Source of the DNA: Euryodendron excelsum
Lineage: Eukaryota; Streptophyta; Magnoliopsida; Ericales; Pentaphylacaceae
NCBI GenBank assembly: GCA_033060915.1
Contig: CM065392.1
Coordinates: 7,525,501 to 7,589,500 of the forward strand
Direction of reading: 5' to 3'
DNA length: 64,000 nucleotides
Of the stretch, positions 57,644 to 64,000 are shown in pieces. A program made the translations under genes and the position numbers. The notes beneath the pieces were generated by a model that saw only the letters and a program-made list of their open reading frames with translations, was not told the DNA's origin and did not search any database. Every line of letters starts with the position of its first letter. The first letter of the stretch is position 1.

Positions 57644-58824
57644 TTGGTGTTAGAATAGTATTCTAATTATACATTTTTCTAACATGCCCTTTTGACATGT
57701 TTGTAGGAATTTGGGGATAAAAAAGTCAAAAGTGGGATAAGTGAAGGAGTGTTTGAATGGTCCAATGAGCATTTGAATGCTCCAATGAGCGTTCAAACGC
57801 TCTATCAAATGTTGCAGCTATTTGCAAACTACAGAGAGCTATTTTTACTGTTTGAAAGCCGTTTGAAGACCGTTTGAATGGCTCCCCCCACCGTTCGAAA
57901 CTTATGGAGCTCTGTAATTTTCTGATGATATAAAAGCTATTTTGGTTGAAAATTAGAGAGAGTTTTTAGTTTTTACTTATTTCTAGATATAGAGATAGTT
58001 ATTTAGAGAGCTTTCTAGAGAGAGAAAGTGTATTTTTCTTTGTTTTCTTACATTTTCCTTCACTTTCCTTGTAACCAACCACTTGTTTTCTCTCAATTTA
58101 ATGCACGATTTATATTTCTTCATGTTTTCTATGATGTGATTGAGTAGCTAAACCCCAATTTGTGTGCAATTGTGAAGATTTGCCAAGGATTTTCATGGAT
58201 TTCTATGGAGGTATATCAATTTCATAGAACTATCTTATGATTTCTACAATTCTTCTTAATTGAGTTCTAGATTTATTTGAAATATTAGATTTATAACACA
58301 ATTTGGCAACTCCTACGCATAATTCTTCAATTGGTATAGGGATTGCACAAATTTAAGGTATGAATCTATGATTCTAATAATTGATCATAATTTTAATCTC
58401 AATTAAGTGAGAATTCAAGATTTTATAGTCTAAATCCTCCGAATCTAGAATCTATAGAGTGATCCTTGATTTGAGTTAATGAATCCTCCATTGAAATCAT
58501 TGTTGAACTTGGTAAATTATATCAATTGCATTCAAATCTTCTTTAATTGCCTTAGAATCTCAATTGCTTTGCTTAGTTGTTAATTGCCTTTAATTTAATT
58601 GCATAAGTAGTATAGAATCACCCATCTCAAAATTAAAAGATTTTTGGTTTGCTTTTGTTACTCTTAAATTCAATTCCATTCAATTTGCTATCCAATACAA
58701 GTGAGTCTATTGTGAGTTGAGCGTCTATTTTTCTATTAGAATCAATCCCATGGGAAGAACAATAACTGAGGATTAACGGTAAACTACATTGCGAAACCGT
58801 ATGCTTTCGGGATTCGAGCCAAGT
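57644..58824 (+). repeat. Remainder of the Athila-like 5' LTR
   Basis: A U3 region with clustered GTTTGAATG / GTTCAAACGC motifs (57748-57900), TATA box GATATAAAAG near 57928, then ~900 bp of leader-like AT-rich DNA ending just before an Asp-tRNA primer site. Together with 47285-47298 it gives a ~1.2-kb LTR. No 3' LTR partner lies in the window, so the outer edge is inferred. Confidence 0.6.
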
Positions 58825-58825
58825 T

Positions 58826-58848
58826 TTGGCGCTGTTACCAGGGATTAG
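58826..58848 (+). promoter_or_regulatory. Athila-type primer binding site (Asp tRNA)
   Basis: TTGGCGCTGTTACCAGGGATT matches TGGCGCCGTTGCCGGGGAT, the complement of the plant Asp tRNA 3' end, with three transition-type changes. It is followed by a leader of about 550 bp. Confidence 0.8.
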
Positions 58849-59398
58849 AGGTGCAAGGTGCGCTTTGGACGAGCTTGGAGTTAGTTGCGGATAGGTGGAA
58901 TTGGATCTCTATATCCACCTTGAAGGAAGCATCTATGGCTTAGGGCTTGGAGTACATCCTTTTTCCCCTTCATGTGAATAATTGTGCTAGATTTTTTGTT
59001 ATTATTTTCTTAGTTTGTTTTGTTTAATTAGTGTAAATGCATTGCATCCTACTAGGAGCCCAATTGGTGGCATAGTTTGGAGGGTAGGTTAGTGTGCTAT
59101 ATGTTTGAATTGGTGGTATTGTCTTTGCATGTGGAGATTAGAGGATTTGAATTGAAAAAACCGTTGTCCGGTAATTGCATTGAGAGAAAGCCGTAATCTG
59201 GCATTGTGAATTGTGCTTTGTGTAAGATGTATTGATAAGACCTTGATGGTCCATTTAGTGTGCATTCATATTTGCATGTCATATTTCATTCGGGACACAC
59301 ACAAATGTCTTGTGAGAATCGAGAGCACTAGCACTTCCTCACCAATTAGAGAATCTACTCCCGGACTTCCCTTAGTTGTCGACCTCGATTTCATACCA

Positions 59399-60075
59399 AT
59401 GGCCAACATCAACGAAGGAGCACTACCTAACGTCTTTTCCCCAAATCCCAATGTCATCCCTAATCTTAATCAAAATTTTGACCCCAACTGTCCACCAAAT
59501 CCTCCTAATGTAGTTGAAGGCGATAACCTTGATAGTGGAAGCAACCATGGTGACATGGCGGCTCCTTACCATAGCACCTTTCGTGACTACATGAACCCAC
59601 TGAGGCAAGCACTGACTTCTTGCATTGTTTTCCCGCCTCACCATAACGCATTGAACATTAGGTCAGGAATGATGCAAACACTACCCCAATTCCATGATAT
59701 GGACTCCGAGCAACCATATATGTTCATCAAAGAGTTTGAAGATACTTGTTCTCTTACAATGGACAATTCTTATCCAAAGAAGGTGTTTTTATTGAAACTT
59801 TTTTCGTTTTATCTCAAGGCCAAGGCCAAGGCATGGTTTAATACATTGAGACATTTGTCTATTCATTCTTGGGCTACTTTTCAAGGGGAATTCTTGAGAA
59901 ATTTTTTCTCCAAAAATAAGACTGAGGCGATTAGATATCAAATTTCTCAATTCTCTCCCATGATGGGAGACTTATTCTTTCAATGTTGGGAAAGGTTCAA
60001 GGGCCTTTTAAATTCTTGTCCATATCATGGCTTCGTCAAATGGCATGTCATCAATACATTTTACATTTCCCTAGC
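59399..60075 (+). pseudogene. Athila-like Ty3/gypsy gag, 3'-truncated by insertion
   Basis: The ATG at 59399 is chosen because the N-terminus MANINEGALPN precedes the family pattern; the frame is open further upstream but leader-like. FRDYMNPLR, SCIVFPPHHNALNIRSGMMQ, LPQFHDMDSEQPYMFIKEFED, KLFSFYLKAKAKAWFNTLR, SWATFQGEFLRNFF and QCWERFKGLLNSCPYHGF follow in retrotransposon gag order, with no stop for about 225 codons. At 60076 the sequence changes to the giant-LTR repeat family in mid-domain, and the next seventy bases of open frame (to 60145) are foreign. Pol is not in the window. Intact gag would build the particle. Confidence 0.88.
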
Positions 60076-60283
60076 TGTCATGCCCCGGTTTTCAGCCCTG
60101 AGTTTGGGTCTTGACTCGGACAAAACCCGATACTCTTTCTGTTAGAACTCACCCTCCTCAGAGGACAAGTGCGACGAGGTTTGAACTTAAAATTAATTTG
60201 ATTAAGGGGTTTTGGAAAAAGGTTTGGAGTTGTCATAACATGATTAAAGGTGTGTTAGGTCATCCAAAACTAAGTATAGTCTG
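60076..60283 (-). repeat. Terminal ~208 bp of the giant-LTR family, inverted
   Basis: Starts TGTCATGCCCCGG and aligns with the reverse complement of about 30225-30433, with shared blocks TTAGAAC, GCGACGAGG/GCGACAAGG, GTTTGAACTT/GTTTAAACTT, GTCATAACAT/GTCACCTAACAT and CCAAAACTAAG/CCTAAAACTAAG. Its far part lies beyond the next insertion. Confidence 0.85.
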
Positions 60284-62049
60284 TGTTAGCTTAAGGAATT
60301 TTCCAAGAGGGTGGGGGTGGGGGGGGGGGGTGAATTAGGTTCTATTAAAATTAATGTGAAACCTCAATGTAATAAAAAATAAATTCATGCTAAGATGATA
60401 GTAGCAAAACAAGTAATGCAGATGCAATTAAAGATTACTGGCAAGCATAGATAGCATACACTGATATGCAGCAGTTAATGTACACATATTCAGTAATAAG
60501 TAGAGAACAAGAGATTTACAAAGGTTCTGCCCAATCTTTGCCTACGTCCTCTCTTCCTCGATCCCCTCGAAAGTATTCCACTATGTAATATCTTCCTTAC
60601 ACAGCTGCTGGTTTTTCTCAAGTACCCAGCTCACTATTACATTCAAGTATTCACACACAAATCCTTTCTATCGTGAAGCTCTAATCCAAGCTCTTGATTT
60701 ACAAGTGTGTTACCCAAGCTACACTTAAGCTCTAGAGCTTTACAATAACTTTTTTGGAAGTAATGAGGTTGTAATATAACGACTATCACTCTTAGAAGTG
60801 AAGATAATAAATGTTATAGCTCAATGGTTCTTCTCGGTTTGTAGTAGTTGCAGAGTAAAGAGGAAGATTTAGGACTTTTGGATTTTTGCACTTTAAGATC
60901 CTTGTCTCTTGCCCATAAATGAGTTTGAACTCATATATTTATAGTCTCTCAAAAGAAATAGCCGTTAGAGTTGTTAAAGGTGCATCGAATGCGCGGGCGG
61001 CTAAGATAGATTAAAAAATTTGACTGTTGGTGCGAATTCTTGTCGCCTACTGAGATTGTCAGCAGTCTTCTGCTAGTGTTGCCAATCTGACTCCCTCATT
61101 TCTTTCGCTGTGATTTTTATCTAGATTGTCATCAATTGTTTCTCTAAGGTCACCAATCTTGACTTGATACTTCTTTTGACTTTACCCTTTATAAAAAAAT
61201 AACAGCTTTCTTTATCTCATGCTATTACTCTATCTTCCTATTTCTTTTGCCATTGTTCTTCCAGAAGGTTGTTAGTAGTCTTTATCTTGTGCTACCAATC
61301 TGTCTCCCTGCTTTTTTTGTCATTTTGTTTTTTTACAAGATTGTTAGCATTACTTTGTTAGTGTAGGCAATCCAGTTCACTACTGCAGTTGTTGTTGTTA
61401 TCCACACACGTCTTTTAATCCTTTTTCCAATTAGTCTTCTATGGTGTGAATATGCTTAAGCTCTACTGATCTTTTGATAGCTATCTAAACTTCTTAAGCA
61501 TGTTTAACATTTGGTGGGCCTTTGTTCATCTAACTGTTTAGACATCAACAAACTGCTTGCACCGGTGCAGACTTTCACTCTGTCAGACTATTGAGTGCCA
61601 CTAATCTTCTACATATCGATAATCTTTGATATGCTCCTCTTATTAGTTTTATCCACAATGCTTTTAAGGACGACTTCCTCAAGCTTTATGATACTTGTAA
61701 TGAGTTGATACGAACATGGAGATCAAGGGTCTTCATTGGCCATGGATGTTATTCATCGTATGTATATTCAAGTCAAAATCCTTCTTATGCAGGGGTCATC
61801 ACTTTATTGAGGTGCTGTAAATATTATTTTTATCATAGATTTCACATATGCCATAAATAGTGATGGCGCTCTTATGAAGTGCTGGCAAGATCTTTCATGA
61901 TACTCCACAGTTCATGATTACCTATAAATTTGAACAAGTTTTATAATATTAAGCTGCATACTTAAGTTAAACACATTAGTTTATAACGATTGGGTTTTGT
62001 TATCATCAAAATCATCTCTCAACTTTGGAGCTCAACCTTTGGGTTAACA
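60284..62049 (-). repeat. 3' LTR of Sirevirus-like element B
   Basis: 1766 bp; on minus begins TGTTAACCCAAAGG and ends AAGCTAACA. A run of 12 G follows GGGTGGGGGT near 60311-60332 (plus strand) beside TGAATTAGG. TATA box CTATAAATATATG on minus near 60933-60945. Confidence 0.88.
61040..61380 (-). promoter_or_regulatory. AGATTG...CAATCT dyad repeats in the U3 of element B
   Basis: Four copies of a unit of the type AGATTGTCAGCAGTCTTCTG then CTAGTGTTGCCAATCT begin near 61053, 61119, 61266 and 61338. In the transcription direction all lie upstream of the TATA box near 60940. Same position as the TGTCGACA array of element A but unrelated sequence. Confidence 0.65.
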
Positions 62050-62063
62050 ATCTCCGCCTTTTT
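62050..62063 (-). promoter_or_regulatory. Polypurine tract of element B
   Basis: AAAAAGGCGGAGAT abuts the 3' LTR. Extra AAGGGGGAGAA / AAGGGGGAGGAT tracts occur near 62120, 62140 and 62205, repeating the pattern of element A; the copy next to the LTR has a C in the G run. Confidence 0.75.
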
Positions 62064-62624
62064 AATGATGACAATACCCTCTTTGAATATAAAAAATCAT
62101 GATAAATGGGAAACATTGTTCTCCCCCTTAATGCATGATCCTCCCCCTTAATAAAGGAGTTTGGATTTTTCCTTAATCAGTAATCAAACATTCTACAAGT
62201 CAGTTCTCCCCCTTTTTGTCAAGCAATAAAAAAAGACTATAGGAAAGAATCATGATCGATACAACAGTAAAAATGTTAAAATAAAATTGAAAATATTTAA
62301 AGTGTAGCAAGCAACCAAGCATCAAATATGTAATTTGTGAATACCATTTAGTAAGTAACCGTTCAACAACAAACCAAGCAGTAAGTAACCAAGTATCAGA
62401 CAACCGATTAGAAAGTGCATTAAAATATAAAGAAACTGTCTTTGAAGTTGGTCCATTGCTTGCAATATCCACAACAAAAACAAACAACAAAAAGTTTTAG
62501 ATACTAAACATAAAAAATCGAAATGTAATGCAGAATCACATAATGACAAGATCATCAGGGGTGTTACAGCCACCCTTTCCAGGTTAGTCTCTAAGGCCAT
62601 AAGTTTTGGTGATAGGAGCGAAAG

Positions 62625-64000
62625 CTATTTTTTTCGAGCTCTTTGCTTGTATATGGGTTTGGAAGGAGGAGACAAAGAGGGATGAGGATCAGTTGGGTTA
62701 GTACTTGCAACAGGTGCTTTCTCTTTGTCTGTGGCTCCAGAAATCTTAGGTGCTGGCATTTGCTTGTTTGTCTCACTCTCTATAGGCTGCTCAGCAACTG
62801 TTTCTTCAGATTCTTTCTCCATTTCTGGTTTTGCAGCTTCCTTTCCTTTCTCTTTTGCTAGTTCTTCCTCACTGAGTTCTTTTTTTTGCAGATTCTTCCT
62901 CTTCAAAATCTCTTGCTCCAGAATCTTCTTCTTCAGAATCTTTTTCTACAGATTCAGGTGCTGCCTTGTCAGAGAAAGATGGATTTCCTTCCTCCATGGC
63001 TTTCAGAATAGCCTCCTTGATTCCCAGCTTGATGCTTTTTTTTACCTCTTTAGATAATTGGTCCACTTTTATTCTTAGGTTCTCAACCATAGTCAAACAA
63101 TTACCAATTTTAGAATCAAAGTAATGCAGCAGCTCAACCATCTTGGTTTCAAAATCAAAGTCCTCGAGTCTCTCTGGTTCTACCTGTAAGGATGAGGTAG
63201 TAGTGGACTACCCATCCTTTTTCCTAACCCATTGGTTTGTTTCTGCATTTTTCTCATAGCTTATACTTTTCAAGGTCGACTTTTTAATCCCTTCTTGTCT
63301 TTCTTTGACTACTCCTTTTTCTTCAGAGAGCTCAACTTCAAAATGTTTGAAGATTTTAGTGAGCACCATACCATAGGGCAGGCCACTGGTTTTGTGAGTT
63401 GAAGCTGTCATCATTTTGTCTATAAGGATGGTGGTCATGTGAGGTATCTTATCCCTACTAGCATAGCACCACAATAGAAGCAACTCTGTTTCAGAAACAT
63501 AGTCAAATCTGCCACTTCTTCGAGCTAGGCAGTGATTGAGAAAACGGTGAACTAGTTTGCACTCTAAGGAAAGCTCATCAGATGTTAGGGACTTCTTTTT
63601 CTTGCTTCGTATCACTTGTCCCAAAATCACAGAAAATACATCTCTAAGGTTCTTAGGTCTGTGCTTAATCCCTGCCCTAGGAAGACCTACAATTTGTTCC
63701 AGAATCTTTCCACTGATTTTTATTTTTACTCCATTCACAAAGCTTGTCAATCTGTCAGGGTTCTTCTTGGAAGACTTAAGATTGGCATAGAAATGCCTTA
63801 CCAGTTCTGGATAAAGTCTTTCTTTCAAACTTGCCATTTCTAGTGAACCCAGATAAGAAATTTTTTCTCTAAAATTGACTCCCATCCCCTCAAAGAAGTC
63901 AAAATCGACAAATCTTCCTTTGATTACTTTCCTAGTATAGAACGAAGTTTTGTACCTTTGTTTCAGTGAGACCTAATTGAAGTAGGGGTCGTGTTCCAGA
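62625..64000 (-). pseudogene. Env-position extra ORF of element B, N-terminally cut by the window edge
   Basis: Reading from the edge: PYFN, a TAG, then VSLKQRYKTSFYTRKVIKGR, LYPELVRHFYANL, SFVNGVKIK, LECKLVHRFLNH, ETELLLLWCYASRDK and LPYGMVLTKIFKHFEVEL (to about 63310). These align block for block with the extra ORF of element A. Then come VRKKDG and a TAG at 63208 (TGG to TAG likely), a coiled-coil-like helix (MVELLHYFDSKIGNCLTMV), an acidic Ser/Glu stretch, and one frameshift at an 8-base A run (plus-strand T run, 62880-62887). The tail is Glu/Lys-rich and ends KQRARKK at 62625. Conserved order despite low identity argues the protein was long selected in these elements. Function unknown; no membrane segment seen. 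Confidence 0.8.

Larger units (their letters stand above)
60284..64000 (-). mobile_element. Sirevirus-like Ty1/copia element B (3' part; runs off the edge)
   Basis: 3' LTR 60284-62049, purine tract, then an extra ORF homologous to that of element A; the remainder is outside the window. LTR features (long, G-run + TGAATTAGG near the TGT edge, TATA box, U3 dyads) match element A in layout, but little in sequence, so it is a different family of the same lineage. It inserted into the giant-LTR fragment that already interrupted the Athila gag. Confidence 0.88.

Noticed and set aside
1..64000. CRISPR array, bacterial operon or plasmid features
   Set aside because: No regular short direct repeats with unique spacers, no Shine-Dalgarno-led gene strings; all signals are plant nuclear repeats.

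Overview
The window looks like gene-poor, repeat-rich nuclear DNA from a eudicot plant. It is AT-rich and has long (TC)n, (GA)n and (TA)n tracts. It holds several Ty1/copia and Ty3/gypsy LTR retrotransposons with plant-type primer sites (initiator-Met and Asp tRNA), plus Helitron, hAT, Mutator-like and PIF/Harbinger-like DNA. There is one broken CC-NB-ARC-LRR resistance-gene homologue. I cannot name the species. I found no intact host gene, tRNA, rRNA or CRISPR array; nearly every recognisable coding region is a transposon gene or a pseudogene.

Layout. 0.4-3.2 kb: 5'- and 3'-truncated copia gag-pol on +, fused at about 3170 to a minus-strand Helitron Rep/helicase fragment (3.2-4.9 kb). 5.0-10.5 kb: non-coding DNA between two ~97-bp inverted arms with Helitron-like tips; inside lies a 152-bp Mutator-type MITE with a perfect 10-bp target duplication. 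11.4-16.7 kb: complete but dead copia element on minus, of the same family as the first fragment, with 258-bp LTRs. 17.7-22.4 kb: three inverted-repeat DNA elements, the last carrying a two-exon Myb/SANT-like gene whose frame is open except for nonsense codons. 25.3-30.4 kb: candidate giant (5.1 kb) solo LTR. 30.8-35.1 kb: NLR pseudogene with a hAT MITE in its LRR, flanked by two copies of one non-coding repeat. 35.6-40.6 kb: a Tnt1/Tork-like copia element on +, dead. 40.6-47.3 kb: microsatellites, a G-rich tract, a tRNA-like SINE head, two foldback elements, a TRIM and a TIR element.

47.3-64 kb is a nested stack. An Athila-like gypsy element (LTR, Asp-tRNA primer site, gag) has its 5' LTR split by a 10.3-kb Sirevirus-like copia element on minus with a perfect TAGTT target duplication. 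Its gag is broken by a terminal piece of the giant-LTR family, which is in turn broken by a second Sirevirus-like element that runs off the right edge.

The most interesting material is the extra, env-position ORF of the two Sirevirus-like elements. They encode related proteins with a basic N-terminus (seen in the first), a conserved globular domain, a coiled coil and an acidic tail. In the first element this ORF has no frameshift although gag-pol is badly broken. Its upstream DNA repeats the same 14-bp palindrome (ATGTGTCGACACAT type) that is arrayed upstream of the TATA box in the element's own LTRs, suggesting a U3-like internal promoter. Other long LTRs in the window carry different, family-specific dyad arrays in the same place. 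Decay is dominated by C-to-T / G-to-A changes, as expected of long-methylated plant repeats.
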